Shown here: positions 17,737 through 27,640 of the stretch, piece by piece | How the letters are laid out: each line of letters begins with the position of its first letter | Numbering within the stretch: the stretch's first letter is position 1 | Source of the DNA: Nitrospiria bacterium | GTDB lineage: Bacteria > Nitrospirota > Nitrospiria > JACQBZ01 | NCBI GenBank assembly: GCA_035498035.1 | Contig: DATKAN010000045.1 | Span: 1 to 40,698 of the forward strand | DNA: 40,698 nucleotides | Reading direction: 5' to 3' | Program-made: the position numbers and the translations under genes | Notes under the pieces: model-generated | The model's input: only the letters and a program-made list of their open reading frames with translations | Told to the model about the DNA's origin: nothing | Databases searched by the model: none

Positions 17737-18672
17737 ATGGGAATGAATATTCTGATTGTGGACGATTCAAAGGAAACGCGTCGAGGGATCATCCGTACGC
17801 TCCTCAAGGACGAATCTTTCGAGACTTTTTTTGAGGCCGGAAACGGCCTGCAAGCCCTACGAGTCCTTTCGGATAAAAGGGTCGACCTCATTCTTACCGA
17901 TATCATCATGCCCGAAATGGATGGATTTAAATTGGTCGAAACGGTCCGCAAGGACGAACGCTTACACGACATCCCGATCATTTTGCTCACCGTGCGTTCC
18001 GAATTGGAAGACCGGGTGAAGGGATTGGAATCGGGGGCATGGGATTTTCTGGTGAAACCGGTTCATCCCGTCGAATTGAACGTGCGCGTAGCCACCATGC
18101 TCCGATTGAAGGGGCTTCAGGACAAGTTGAAGACCCGGATATTACAGCTCGAGCGCCTCTCGATCGTCGATGAACTCACCGGCTTATACAATAAAAAATA
18201 TATGATCGAGTTCTTGCGACGGGAAGAGAACCGGAGTAGACGATTCGGCTTCATGTTGTCCTGCATCATGATGGATGTGGATCACTTTAAGAAGATCAAT
18301 GATACGCACGGACATCTTGGGGGGGACCGGGTATTAAAAGAATTAGGAATGTTGCTTGGAGAAATGATACGCCGTTACGATTTCGCGGCCCGCTACGGAG
18401 GCGATGAATTCACTCTCGTGCTCCCCCAGCAAAAAGATCCGCAGGGCGCGCTGGAACTGGCTGGCCGGATCCGTCAGGCCATCGAATTTCATTCCTTTTG
18501 CCCGTCGGCCACCCACCGGCCGATTCGCGTTACCGTAAGCATGGGTTTGGCTACGGTCATGCCCGGCGATGACACCGAAACCGAAGGAATTTTGGAACAA
18601 GCCGATAAGGCTCTGTACAAGGCCAAGGCCGATGGGCGTAATCGAATCATTTCCCTGGGAATCAACGATTAA
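17737..18672 (+). CDS. Response regulator diguanylate cyclase (REC-GGDEF)
   Basis: The 311-aa protein has an N-terminal receiver domain with D55 in I-L-T-D-I-I-M-P and a V-K-P near residue 108. A short helix leads to a GGDEF domain from about 145. The catalytic loop G-G-D-E-F is at 221-225, fully canonical. The product-inhibition site R-x-x-D is present as R212-D215, five residues before G221. It should make cyclic di-GMP from GTP when phosphorylated, in the PleD/WspR manner. Placed between cheA and cheW, it is a likely CheA target and would turn receptor signals into c-di-GMP. It overlaps nothing and ends one base before the next ATG. Confidence 0.93.
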   Translation: MGMNILIVDDSKETRRGIIRTLLKDESFETFFEAGNGLQALRVLSDKRVDLILTDIIMPEMDGFKLVETVRKDERLHDIPIILLTVRSELEDRVKGLESGAWDFLVKPVHPVELNVRVATMLRLKGLQDKLKTRILQLERLSIVDELTGLYNKKYMIEFLRREENRSRRFGFMLSCIMMDVDHFKKINDTHGHLGGDRVLKELGMLLGEMIRRYDFAARYGGDEFTLVLPQQKDPQGALELAGRIRQAIEFHSFCPSATHRPIRVTVSMGLATVMPGDDTETEGILEQADKALYKAKADGRNRIISLGIND

Positions 18673-18673
18673 C

Positions 18674-19408
18674 ATGAGAAAATACGCCACCCGGTCAAAA
18701 GGAACCAAGCCGAGGCGGAAGGCCGATAAGCCCGGACGCCGCCCAGATCTTCCGCTCGCAACATTGGAGGGGGGTTCTCGAATTTCGGCCGATGAGGCGG
18801 ATCGCGCTTCTATGAACCCCGACCGGACGACGGTTTTGCCAAAGGAAGTACCCGTGGCTGGAACCTCACAAGAAACGGTCGCTGGGCCGTCGGAAACGAT
18901 TCCGTCAGAGCCCCCGGTCTCTCCCACGGGGGAGGAGAATGGCCGGGGGACTATGGAGGCGTCGGGGAACCCGACGGACAAAGGGGAAGGGGTCCTGGAA
19001 TTGTTGGCGTTCCAACTGGCCGATGAAGAGTATGCCATCGATATTCTCACGATAAAGGAGATCATCCGGTCGTTGGATATCACCCATGTTCCAAGGAGAC
19101 CGTCCTTTATCAAGGGGATCATTTCCCTCCGGGGAACCATTATACCGATTTACGATTTACGGACCCGTCTTGGATTGACGGAATCCCCACCGACTCGGAA
19201 TACACGTGTCCTTGTCGTAGAAATGAGAAAAGGCCTGATCGGCATCATCGCGGATCGGGTGACCGAAGTCGTGAAGGTAAAGGGGCAGAATATCGAACCG
19301 CCTCCGGCAACGGTCGACGGGACGACCGCCGGACACCTGAAGGGGGTGACCCTGGTCAACGGACGACTCATCATCCTGCTGGATCTGATCAAAGCGGTGA
19401 CGCTGTAA
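18674..19408 (+). CDS. cheW: CheW-type coupling protein with long disordered N-terminus
   Basis: From ATG 18674, one base after the stop of the cyclase gene, the protein is 244 aa. Residues 1-104 are charged, then Pro/Ser/Thr-rich and look disordered. Residues 105-244 are a CheW domain: L-A-F-Q-L-A-D-E-E-Y-A-I-D-I, then I-T-H-V-P-R-R-P and G-I-I-S-L-R-G-T-I-I-P-I-Y-D-L. CheW links receptors to CheA. The tail doubles the usual length and could tether another protein. An upstream in-frame ATG at 18569 lies within the cyclase gene and was not used. Confidence 0.9.
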   Translation: MRKYATRSKGTKPRRKADKPGRRPDLPLATLEGGSRISADEADRASMNPDRTTVLPKEVPVAGTSQETVAGPSETIPSEPPVSPTGEENGRGTMEASGNPTDKGEGVLELLAFQLADEEYAIDILTIKEIIRSLDITHVPRRPSFIKGIISLRGTIIPIYDLRTRLGLTESPPTRNTRVLVVEMRKGLIGIIADRVTEVVKVKGQNIEPPPATVDGTTAGHLKGVTLVNGRLIILLDLIKAVTL

Positions 19409-19506
19409 AACGGCTTGCGTATTTTCGAGAATGCAGTCTTTCAAGGAGAAACAGGAGGTCACGGCGGTGACGCGCGCTTCAATAAGCAGAACGGCTGGAG
19501 GGAACG

Positions 19507-21645
19507 ATGGGACAGATGTCGAAAATGAAGGCCGGGAAATACAGCCTGCGCTTTAAATTCATAGCGTTAATCAGTTTGCTCCTCATAGTATCCGGAGCCA
19601 GTCTTGGATTATTTTTCATCAATCGGACCAAGACTTCTCTCGAAGACGAACTGAAACGCCGCGGGATCGATCTGGCCAAAAATCTCGCTTACAACAGCAC
19701 ATACGGGGTTTCGATCGAGGATACCACCATTTTGGAAAGATTCGTGAAGGGAATCGAATCCGGATCCGATGTGAGCTATGTGATGATCCTTAATTCCAAA
19801 GGGAAAATTTTGGCTCACACCGTTTCCAGCCAAGTCGGCCAAGTGTTGACCGATGAAATTTCCAAAAAGGCCTTGGAGACGAGGGAACCCCTTGTTCAAG
19901 ATACCTACGCGGAAAACAAAGAGGAAACCTACGATGCCGCGGCTCCGATCGTCATCAATCAAGACCAAGGGGGAGAATCCGGAAAAAGCAGTACGGCTTC
20001 GGGGGAACTTATCGGGGTTGTGCGCGTAGGTCTCTCGGTCGGATGGTTGCATGAAAGAATCACATCCCTTTTAACGGTGGGTGTTCTCATAACGGTCCTG
20101 GTGGTCGCCCTGGGGATCACGGTATCGGCGTTCTTTATTCGATGGATCATCAAACCGATCGAGCAGATGGCCACGGCCGCCGTCAAGATCGCGGACGGCG
20201 ACTTCACGGAAACGATTCATGTCGACTCGCAGGACGAGGTGGGGGTTTTGGGAGAAACGTTCGACAGAATGTCCGGGAATCTCAGTCAGATGATCAAGCA
20301 AATCAAGGAAGTCGCGTACAATGTGGCCCAGATTTCCGGACAGATTAAGGGCAGCAGCAAACAGATGCATGAAGGGTCCCAAACACAGGCGAGTTCCTCC
20401 GAAAACGCGGCCGCCTCTATCGAGGAAATGAACGCTTCCATCAAGCAGATTGCCGAAAGTGTCGATATTCTGTCTTCCTCTGCCGAAGAGACGTCCTCCT
20501 CCATCCTGGAAATGAGTTCCTCGGTCGGCGAAGTGGCGAACAATGCCGGAGGACTGGCCGCCGCCGTCGATGACACGTCGTCGTCCATCATTGAAATGTC
20601 CGCGTCGCTCAAACAGGTGGCGGATAACGTGGCCATTCTTTCGTCCGCGGCGGAGGAAACGGCGTCCACCATTAATCAAATCAACGGTTCGCTGCGGGAG
20701 GTCGAAAACCACGCCAAGGAATCCGCCACCTTTTCGGAACAGGTTAGAAAGGACGCGCAGGAACTTGGAGTACGGTCCATTGAGAAAACCATCACCAGCA
20801 TGAACAAAATACAAGAGACGGTCGTTAAATCGGCCGATGTCATCAACCGTTTGGGTGAGCGTTCGGAACAAATCGGCCGCATCCTGACCGTGATCGACGA
20901 GGTCACAAAACAGACGAATCTATTGGCGCTCAACGCCGCGATCCTGGCGGCCCAGGCCGGCGAGCAGGGGAAAGGATTCGCCGTCGTAGCCGATGAGATT
21001 AAAAACCTGGCGGACCGGACCGGCACCTCCACCAAAGAAATCGCGCAATTGATCTCCAACGTTCAGGTTGAGGCCAAGGACGCCGTCGACTCCGTCCGGG
21101 AAGGCGCCAAGAACGTCGAGGAAGGGGTCAGCCTCTCCCTGGAAGCCGGCGAGGCCCTCAAGAAAATCCTCGAAATCGCCACCAAGTCGACCGGCATGGC
21201 CCGTGAGATCGAGCGCGCGACCATGGAACAGACACGAGGGGTTCGGCAGGTCACGGAATCCATTCAGCGGATCAACACCATGGTGCAACAGATTTCCAAA
21301 GCCACGCAAGAACAGAGTCGGGGCAGCCAGCAAATCATGCAGGCGTCTGAGAAAATGAGGGACATGACCCGTCAGGTGAAAATGTCCACGGAAGAACAGG
21401 CCAAGGGAAGCCGTCAGATCACGGAGGCCGTGGAAAACGTCACGGAACGCGTTCAACAGATCGCCCGGGCCATCAACGAGCAGAAGCGGGGCAGCGATGT
21501 GATCATGCGATCGGTCGAAGACGGCCGGAACCTATCGAGGCAGAGTCTCACCGTGGTCATGGAAATGAATAAACTCGTTGAGGAACTGGCCCTACAGGCG
21601 GAGCACCTTAACCAATCCATCGGACGATTTAAGGTTAAATCCTAA
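19507..21645 (+). CDS. Methyl-accepting chemotaxis protein with very long signalling hairpin
   Basis: The 712-aa receptor has TM1 at about 17-38, a periplasmic sensor of about 145 residues (39-184) with a single-PAS/CACHE-like look, TM2 at about 187-211, a HAMP domain to about 262 and a cytoplasmic coiled coil. The tip [18 protein letters not shown] lies at about 469-486. Both arms contain four tandem 28-residue (four-heptad) units, at about 299-413 and 571-682. That makes the hairpin much longer than the Tsr/Tar type. The C-terminus has no CheR-tethering pentapeptide. The ATG at 19507 follows GGAGGG. cheW begins at the very next base after the stop. The ligand is unknown. Confidence 0.95.
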   Translation: MGQMSKMKAGKYSLRFKFIALISLLLIVSGASLGLFFINRTKTSLEDELKRRGIDLAKNLAYNSTYGVSIEDTTILERFVKGIESGSDVSYVMILNSKGKILAHTVSSQVGQVLTDEISKKALETREPLVQDTYAENKEETYDAAAPIVINQDQGGESGKSSTASGELIGVVRVGLSVGWLHERITSLLTVGVLITVLVVALGITVSAFFIRWIIKPIEQMATAAVKIADGDFTETIHVDSQDEVGVLGETFDRMSGNLSQMIKQIKEVAYNVAQISGQIKGSSKQMHEGSQTQASSSENAAASIEEMNASIKQIAESVDILSSSAEETSSSILEMSSSVGEVANNAGGLAAAVDDTSSSIIEMSASLKQVADNVAILSSAAEETASTINQINGSLREVENHAKESATFSEQVRKDAQELGVRSIEKTITSMNKIQETVVKSADVINRLGERSEQIGRILTVIDEVTKQTNLLALNAAILAAQAGEQGKGFAVVADEIKNLADRTGTSTKEIAQLISNVQVEAKDAVDSVREGAKNVEEGVSLSLEAGEALKKILEIATKSTGMAREIERATMEQTRGVRQVTESIQRINTMVQQISKATQEQSRGSQQIMQASEKMRDMTRQVKMSTEEQAKGSRQITEAVENVTERVQQIARAINEQKRGSDVIMRSVEDGRNLSRQSLTVVMEMNKLVEELALQAEHLNQSIGRFKVKS

Positions 21646-22131
21646 ATGGCATCGATGCCGCAGGCGGACAGCAAGGACAAAACGATCGAACTTCGGGTCG
21701 TCACTTTTCAGATCGATGACCGAGAGTACGCCGTCGACATCTCAAAGATTATCGAAATTATTTATTATAGACCGGCCACGCCATTGCCCCAAACACCCGG
21801 ATTTATCGAAGGGGTGGTCGACCTGCGCGGAACGGTCATTCCGGTGCTGGACCTCAAAAAACGACTCCGTTTGCCGTCGAAAGACACCGTGCGGCGGAAT
21901 CATATCTTGATTGTCCGTTTCAAAAATAAAATGATCGGCATCGTGGTCGATGAGGTCAAACAGGTTGTAAAAATCGACGAGCGGCAGATTCAATCATCTC
22001 AAAATATCATGGACGGGGGCGGTTCAAAATACCTCCAGGGAGTCTGTAAAATTAACGACCGGCTGGTCTTCCTCTTATCCTTGGACTCCCTGATGACGGA
22101 TGATGAACACGCGCAACTCAATGAGATTTGA
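21646..22131 (+). CDS. cheW: CheW-type coupling protein (second copy)
   Basis: The 161-aa protein is a plain CheW domain: V-V-T-F-Q-I-D-D-R-E-Y-A-V-D-I near residue 20, G-V-V-D-L-R-G-T-V-I-P-V-L-D-L near 60 and a C-terminal I-N-D-R-L-V-F-L-L-S-L-D helix-strand. The ATG directly follows the TAA of the first receptor and the stop is four bases before the second receptor, so three proteins are probably made in step. It lacks the long tail of the first CheW, so the two may serve different receptors. Confidence 0.93.
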   Translation: MASMPQADSKDKTIELRVVTFQIDDREYAVDISKIIEIIYYRPATPLPQTPGFIEGVVDLRGTVIPVLDLKKRLRLPSKDTVRRNHILIVRFKNKMIGIVVDEVKQVVKIDERQIQSSQNIMDGGGSKYLQGVCKINDRLVFLLSLDSLMTDDEHAQLNEI

Positions 22132-22134
22132 CGG

Positions 22135-24417
22135 ATGAAATCCATATACCATTTTATCAACCGCCGACTCGAATTCAAAATCCTGGCCTTGATTCTTTTT
22201 ATCCTTGTGATCAGTTTTTCCGGGATTTTTTTCATCATCTCATCGAAGGAAAGACAGAGCTTTGTTGAAGATGAGCGGTTAAAGTCCAAACTGGTGGCCG
22301 ACACCATTCATGAAGCCCTGGACCGCGACATGATGGCCTTTCGGGCGGATATCGTCCGCTTTCTCATGGAGGACATGAAGAAACTTGAGGGAATAAAACG
22401 CATACAGATCGTACGCGGAGACGCCCCGTATGTCGGGGAAGGTCGCGGCCGGGATGAAGGCTTCATGGACTTCAAAACCTTGAATGACGTGAAACAACGA
22501 GTCACAACCCTTTATAGACCGGAATGGGAGCGGGATCACGCGGACCTTAAAAGCAACGTGGCCTCCGGAACCGATCGGAAAGCGTTCAAAGAGTACTTTA
22601 GTAAAATTGTACAATCTCTCAATAATACAAACCTAACAACGAAAGAGGAAGAGGCGCTTAAACGAGGGATGCTGGATACGACCTACTTTGAGGAGATCGA
22701 CGGGGTACCGGTCATGACCTATCTTAGGCCGCTTCCCAACTTCCCGAAATGCGCCTTGTGCCATGGAACCGGATACTCCATCCGCGGCATTTTGATGATT
22801 TCCACCTCGATGGAAGGGGTGAACGCGGCTTTAAAACAGAGTCAGCGTAATTTGTCCCTCGCATTCGTCGGAACCGTTCTCGTTCTGGTTTACCTGCTCC
22901 GTTCGATGATCAAACGAATCGTTTTGGCCCCCGTGAATACCGTGGGCGGACGGGTGAAGGAGATCGCCGAAGGCGGAGGGGATCTCACGGCGCGGATCGA
23001 AGTCAATTATCAGGATGAAATCGGAGGCATGGCCCGGTGGTTCAATCGATTTGTTGAAAAACTTCACCACATCATGGCACAGGTTTCCCGGATCGCCAAA
23101 CAGGTGAAGACCGTTTCCCAGCAGGTTTTCACCGGCACCCGTCAGATGACCGAGGGGGGGGAAGTCCAAATCCGCGCCATTGAAAGCACCGGTGTGGCCG
23201 TGGAAGCCGTGAACGTTTCCATCAATAAGGTCGCGACGAATGCCGCATCCCTGTCCGCCCTCGCGGAGGAGAGCGCCGTGGCCATCTTGCAAATGTCCTC
23301 CTCCATCGACGAAATCGCTCGGAGTGCGGCGGTATTATCCTCCACGGTTGAAGACACGACGGCCTCCATCCTGGAGATGTCCTCGTCTTCCAAACAGATT
23401 GACGAAAATGTATCCAGCCTGAACGCGGCGGCCGAGGAAACCGCCTCCTCCATGGTTCAGATGGACTCCTCGATTAAGCAGATCCGCTCGAACGTCATGG
23501 ACACGGTCCAGATATCCAAGGAAGTGACGGAGGACGCCGAACGGGGCCGCCGGGCGACGGAGTTGACGATCCAGGGGATCCATAAGATCCAGGTATCTTC
23601 TCAACAGGTCAACGACGTGATTGTGAACCTGAAGGCCCGGACCGAGAGCATTGGAAAAATCCTGAACGTCATCGGGGAAGTGGCCGAGCAGACGAACCTT
23701 TTGGCGCTCAATGCCGCGATCATCGCGGCCCAAGCGGGCGAGCACGGAAAAAGTTTTTCCGTCGTGGCTCAGGAAATCAAGGAGCTGGCGGATCGGACGG
23801 CCACTTCGACGAAAGAAATCCATGATATTATTCGCTCCCTTCAGGATGAAAGCAAGAACGCCGTGCTGGCGATCAATCACCGGACCAAGAGCGTCGAGGA
23901 AGGGGTGCACCTGGCCGGAGAGGCCGGAGAGGCGCTGAACAAAATTCTGTCCAGTTCTCAACAATCGACCCGGCGAATACAAGAAATCGCCAAGGCCACC
24001 GATGAACAAACCAACGGGGTCAAACGGGTTTGGGATTCCATGCATCACATTACCGAGATGGTCCAACAAATTGTCCATGCCACTCATGAACAATTCAAAG
24101 GGTCGGAGCTGATGATCGGCGCCATCGAAAAAATGAAGGATATCGCGGCGAAGGTGAAACACGCCACCCAAGAACAATCCATCGGCAACAGGCAAATCAA
24201 TGAATTAGTCGAGCGGGTGGCCAACCAGGTCAAGGAAATCGCGCAGGCCACCGGGCAACAAGTCAATGAGAGCGCCAAGATATTGAAAGCGTTGGGTGTG
24301 ATTAAACCGGTCGTCGAACAAAATATGGCGGCGATCGGCAATGTGGGAAAGGCGATTGAAGAGCTGTTGAAACAGAGCACGCAACTGTCCGGCGAGGTTG
24401 AAAAGTTTAAGCTGTGA
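22135..24417 (+). CDS. Methyl-accepting chemotaxis protein with heme c-binding periplasmic sensor
   Basis: The 760-aa receptor has TM1 at about 14-36, a periplasmic domain of about 200 residues, TM2 at about 241-258, HAMP to about 312 and the MA hairpin with tip [14 protein letters not shown] from 519. The sensor contains a C-A-L-C-H motif at residues 206-210, the covalent heme c attachment site. It is followed by [13 protein letters not shown], which fits the known heme-c PAS-like sensors of Geobacter-type receptors. A role in sensing redox state, oxygen or nitric oxide is inferred. Both arms of the hairpin carry four 28-residue units (about 356-467 and 621-732). The start ATG is four bases past cheW. 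Confidence 0.93.
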   Translation: MKSIYHFINRRLEFKILALILFILVISFSGIFFIISSKERQSFVEDERLKSKLVADTIHEALDRDMMAFRADIVRFLMEDMKKLEGIKRIQIVRGDAPYVGEGRGRDEGFMDFKTLNDVKQRVTTLYRPEWERDHADLKSNVASGTDRKAFKEYFSKIVQSLNNTNLTTKEEEALKRGMLDTTYFEEIDGVPVMTYLRPLPNFPKCALCHGTGYSIRGILMISTSMEGVNAALKQSQRNLSLAFVGTVLVLVYLLRSMIKRIVLAPVNTVGGRVKEIAEGGGDLTARIEVNYQDEIGGMARWFNRFVEKLHHIMAQVSRIAKQVKTVSQQVFTGTRQMTEGGEVQIRAIESTGVAVEAVNVSINKVATNAASLSALAEESAVAILQMSSSIDEIARSAAVLSSTVEDTTASILEMSSSSKQIDENVSSLNAAAEETASSMVQMDSSIKQIRSNVMDTVQISKEVTEDAERGRRATELTIQGIHKIQVSSQQVNDVIVNLKARTESIGKILNVIGEVAEQTNLLALNAAIIAAQAGEHGKSFSVVAQEIKELADRTATSTKEIHDIIRSLQDESKNAVLAINHRTKSVEEGVHLAGEAGEALNKILSSSQQSTRRIQEIAKATDEQTNGVKRVWDSMHHITEMVQQIVHATHEQFKGSELMIGAIEKMKDIAAKVKHATQEQSIGNRQINELVERVANQVKEIAQATGQQVNESAKILKALGVIKPVVEQNMAAIGNVGKAIEELLKQSTQLSGEVEKFKL

Positions 24418-24488
24418 TATCCATTGTGCCAGACGTCCGTGAGCGAGCAACGCTGGCGGTGGCCGACGGGTCGTTGAGTTCCTTCTAA

Positions 24489-24513
24489 GACGGATCGAAT
24501 TACTAAATCCGTC
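24489..24513 (+). other. Small hairpin in the gap before the zinc-ribbon gene
   Basis: GACGGAT (24489-24495) pairs with ATCCGTC (24507-24513) around an 11-base loop, without a T-run. The same 120-bp gap holds GTGAGCGAGC at about 24439-24448, one of the GCGAGC-type intergenic motifs. A processing or stability role is possible; no promoter is evident. Confidence 0.3.
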
Positions 24514-24537
24514 CACGTCATTTTATGGAGATTTGAA

Positions 24538-25596
24538 ATGGCAGCCCTCTGTCCGAAATGTCATCATTCCATTCAGCTTGAACAGATCCCGTTGAAGAAA
24601 GACATCCAAATGATCTGCGACTCTTGTCAGGCCGTCCTGACGGTCTCTCTGGGGGTCACGCTCGTCTCCGATTCGGGTCGGATTTCGGACGGTCCGCATT
24701 CAACGCCGTCGACTTCGATTCACAAGGATAAGGTATTGGCGATCGTAGAAGGAGAGGCCAGCAACGAGATGATCGGCGAAGTATTGACGACGGCCGGGTT
24801 TCAATTGGTGATCGGCCATGGAGGTCAGGACATTATGGCCTTGTTGGAACGGGAGCGACCCGCCGTGGTCCTGGTGGATGTCGGACTCCCCAACATTCTC
24901 GGCTTCGAGATCGCCACCCTGATCAAAAAGAGGAACGACCTGAAAGATATCCGGGTCATCCTGCTGGCCGCGATACACGACAAAACCCGATATAGACGGG
25001 AGCCGGAATCGTTGTATGGCGCCGACGACTATATCGAGCGACACCATATTCAAGACGAGCTCCTGCCCAAGATTCAACGCCTCTTGGGCGTCAATGATAC
25101 AACGGGCCGGACCGGCGGACCCGGACCCGCGGCGATCGAGTCGCCGGTTCAATCTTCGCCTTCCGCTTCCGGGCGGTCCGCTCCAGGGAACCCTTCTCCA
25201 AAAATCGCCGCCGCGCAACGGCCCCCGTCCATTGAACAGGTTTTGGATGACATGTTGGAGGAAGGGCGCAAGGCCGTGCCCGGTCCATCGCCGGCGCCGG
25301 ATTTGAATAAAACTCAGGCGATGCCTCGGACGGTTGGAAATCAGGCCGCTCACGACGCCGCGAAGCGACTGGCGCGAATCATTATATCGGATATTGCGCT
25401 TTACAATCAGCGGGCGATCGAGGACGGCATCCGAAACGGCACGGTTTACGAACTGCTGCGGGATGAAATCGAAGAGGGGAAAAAACTCTATGAAAGCCGG
25501 GTCCCGGCCGAGATTTCCTCCTCGACGGATTATTATCGGGAGGCCATCGACGAATTCATCCGGAAAAGAAAAATCGACCTGCTAAAACGAACCTAA
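24538..25596 (+). CDS. Zinc-ribbon / receiver-domain protein with conserved C-terminal helical domain
   Basis: The 352-aa protein begins with a zinc ribbon (C5-x2-C8 and C27-x2-C30). A receiver-like domain follows at about 65-190, with phospho-acceptor candidate D114 in V-L-V-D-V-G-L-P and a G-A-D-D-Y-I segment where the family's Lys is normally near. After a Pro/Ser-rich linker (about 195-270) comes a helical domain (about 275-352) starting A-A-K-R-L-A-R-I-I-I-S-D-I. That helical domain also occurs in other zinc-ribbon regulators that I recall from deltaproteobacteria and Nitrospirota, but I cannot name it. The canonical K-P of receivers is not clear, so it may be a pseudo-receiver. It sits between a receptor and the HEAT-repeat gene. 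Confidence 0.75.
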   Translation: MAALCPKCHHSIQLEQIPLKKDIQMICDSCQAVLTVSLGVTLVSDSGRISDGPHSTPSTSIHKDKVLAIVEGEASNEMIGEVLTTAGFQLVIGHGGQDIMALLERERPAVVLVDVGLPNILGFEIATLIKKRNDLKDIRVILLAAIHDKTRYRREPESLYGADDYIERHHIQDELLPKIQRLLGVNDTTGRTGGPGPAAIESPVQSSPSASGRSAPGNPSPKIAAAQRPPSIEQVLDDMLEEGRKAVPGPSPAPDLNKTQAMPRTVGNQAAHDAAKRLARIIISDIALYNQRAIEDGIRNGTVYELLRDEIEEGKKLYESRVPAEISSSTDYYREAIDEFIRKRKIDLLKRT

Positions 25597-25610
25597 CCCC
25601 GAGGCACGTT

Positions 25611-27620
25611 GTGGAGAAAGAGATCCAGCAAAGTCTCAAAGAGCTGCAGGACAAAAATCCGGAAGTCCGTCTCCATGCGATTGAAAAACTAGCCCGGTCC
25701 AAGGATCCGAAGTATTCGACCTACCTGATCGACATGATGGGGGACCCGGAGTGGCGGGTTCGGAAAACGGCTGTCGTGGCGGTTTCCGGTTTGGAGCCGA
25801 ACGAGGCCTTGGTGGAGCAATTGATCCAGGTGCTCTACCAAGAGGGCAATGTCGGGAAACGGAACGCGGCCGAAGAAGCCTTGAATCACATCGGTCCGAT
25901 CACCCTTTCCCCGCTGTTGACGCATGTGCGAAAGGCCAATAAGGACGTGAAAAAGATGATCATCGAAATTCTGGGCGAGACCGCCAATGCCGGATCCGTT
26001 CCGGACCTGTTGAGGTTGTTGGAAGACCCCGATGAAAATGTGCGGCTGGCCGCCATCGAGTCGTTGGGCCGATTCAAGGAGACTCGTGCCGTGGAGGCCT
26101 TGATCCCCTTGTTACAGACCGAAAACACGCTGGTCTCCTTCACGACGGCGAAGGCGCTGGAGCGCCTGGGCGATGAACGGGCGGTAGATCCCTTGATCCG
26201 TATCTCCGGACGCAAAGGGGTGGAACGGGCCGCCCTGGAGGCGCTCGGGACGTTTGCGAACCCCGCCGTGCTGGACCCGATCGTGAACGGCCTGAGGGAG
26301 GGTGCCGCGCGGGTCAAAGAGTCCGCGCTCAAAGCGCTGGTGGATCACTTCGAGCGGGCGCCGGCCGAGCGACGGGCCGGGATCATCGAACGTCTGCGTC
26401 CGGACTACGACCCGAAAACGGCCTTATTCCTGTCCGGGACTTTAGACCATTCGGATGAAAAGACTCGGCGTGCGGCCGTGATCGTGTTGGGCTGGATGGA
26501 GGATTCAACGGCGGCGGCGCAGATCGTGAAAATGATCGACGGCCCTTTGCGTGCGGAAGCCCTGGAAGCCCTGGACCGGATGAAACAAAGCATAGGCGAT
26601 GTATTGCTTCAGGCCTTGGTCACGGCCAACGAGGTGACCCGCGAAGGGATCGCCCGATTGCTTGGAGACAGGGGCAACCGACGATCCGTGAATGCGCTGA
26701 TCCGACTGCTGAGCGATCCGAATGGACATGTTCGACAAACGGCGGCTCAAAGTCTGGGCCGGATTCAGGATGGGTCGGCGGCAAAAGCCCTCATGGATCT
26801 CCTGGAAGACGAATACGTGAGCGTTCAGGAATCCGCGATACAGGCCCTGAGTCTGTTCAAGGGCGGGGACATCCTCTCCCGGTTGATGGATTTGCTCAAC
26901 AGTAAAAAGGCGTCGCTTCGATGCAACGCGATCAAAGTGCTCGGCCGGATGAAAGCGGCGGAGGCCCTTCCCAAAATCTCCTTCTGTCTTAAAGATGAAG
27001 ACCCGGTCGTCCGCCGATTCGCCGTGGAGGCCTTGGACGAATTCCGGAGTTCGGCCGCGGTATCCCATCTCGTGCTCGCGCTGGCGGATGAGGATTCCAC
27101 GGTGCGGTTGGCCGCGTTGTCCGCCGTGGCCCACCACCGGGAAATCGACTTCCTAAGGCATATTGATCCCCTGCTGACCGATGAAAGCATTTGGGTGCGG
27201 GTGGCCCTGGCCAGGGCCTTGGGGGATAGGAAAGATGAAGCGGTCCGGACGCTGCTGCTCGGGATGTTGAAGGATCGGGTGGGGGCGGTCCAGATTGCCG
27301 CGATGGAAGCGATGGGCCGATTCCGGGATCGGCGGTTTAACGAGCCGATTTTTGAATTGACGACGAGCCCGGATCCGGATGTGGTGAAATCGGCCATTGC
27401 CGTCCTGGGAGAGATCGGGGATCCAACCATCGCACCGCGAATTCGGGTCTTTTTGAATCATGCCAACTGGGGAATCCGGGCGGCGGCCGCCCAATCGCTC
27501 GGTCGGCTCGGCGATTCAACGGCCCGAACGTTCCTTGAGAACCTGGCGACGCATGATCCGGATCCCTTGGTTCAACATACCGCACAATTGGCCTTGGCTC
27601 AATTTACGACAAAACCCTAA
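25611..27620 (+). CDS. HEAT-repeat scaffold protein
   Basis: The 669-aa protein is built almost wholly of helical pairs with a period of about 31 residues (roughly 20 repeats) of the PBS-lyase HEAT type, for example V-R-x-x-A-x-x-A-L-G and A-x-x-x-L-x-x-L-L-x-D. There is no signal peptide or enzyme motif. Such solenoids bind proteins. A HEAT-repeat protein working with the Che7 system of Myxococcus xanthus is a known precedent. The start is a GTG at 25611 behind GAGG; no ATG is better placed. It lies 14 bp after the zinc-ribbon gene and 20 bp before cheR. Confidence 0.9.
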   Translation: MEKEIQQSLKELQDKNPEVRLHAIEKLARSKDPKYSTYLIDMMGDPEWRVRKTAVVAVSGLEPNEALVEQLIQVLYQEGNVGKRNAAEEALNHIGPITLSPLLTHVRKANKDVKKMIIEILGETANAGSVPDLLRLLEDPDENVRLAAIESLGRFKETRAVEALIPLLQTENTLVSFTTAKALERLGDERAVDPLIRISGRKGVERAALEALGTFANPAVLDPIVNGLREGAARVKESALKALVDHFERAPAERRAGIIERLRPDYDPKTALFLSGTLDHSDEKTRRAAVIVLGWMEDSTAAAQIVKMIDGPLRAEALEALDRMKQSIGDVLLQALVTANEVTREGIARLLGDRGNRRSVNALIRLLSDPNGHVRQTAAQSLGRIQDGSAAKALMDLLEDEYVSVQESAIQALSLFKGGDILSRLMDLLNSKKASLRCNAIKVLGRMKAAEALPKISFCLKDEDPVVRRFAVEALDEFRSSAAVSHLVLALADEDSTVRLAALSAVAHHREIDFLRHIDPLLTDESIWVRVALARALGDRKDEAVRTLLLGMLKDRVGAVQIAAMEAMGRFRDRRFNEPIFELTTSPDPDVVKSAIAVLGEIGDPTIAPRIRVFLNHANWGIRAAAAQSLGRLGDSTARTFLENLATHDPDPLVQHTAQLALAQFTTKP

Positions 27621-27640
27621 CCCTTGATCCCGATGACGCG

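Noticed and set aside
19467-19556. 29-codon GTG frame with an AGGAGG site upstream of and overlapping the first MCP
   Set aside because: The MCP has its own GGAGGG site and normal N-terminus; the short peptide has no recognisable features, so the match is probably chance.
23335-24195. Long antisense frame over the heme-c receptor, and similar frames over other MCP, CheA and purL regions
   Set aside because: These follow the wobble pattern of the real coiled-coil genes on the + strand and have no start signals.
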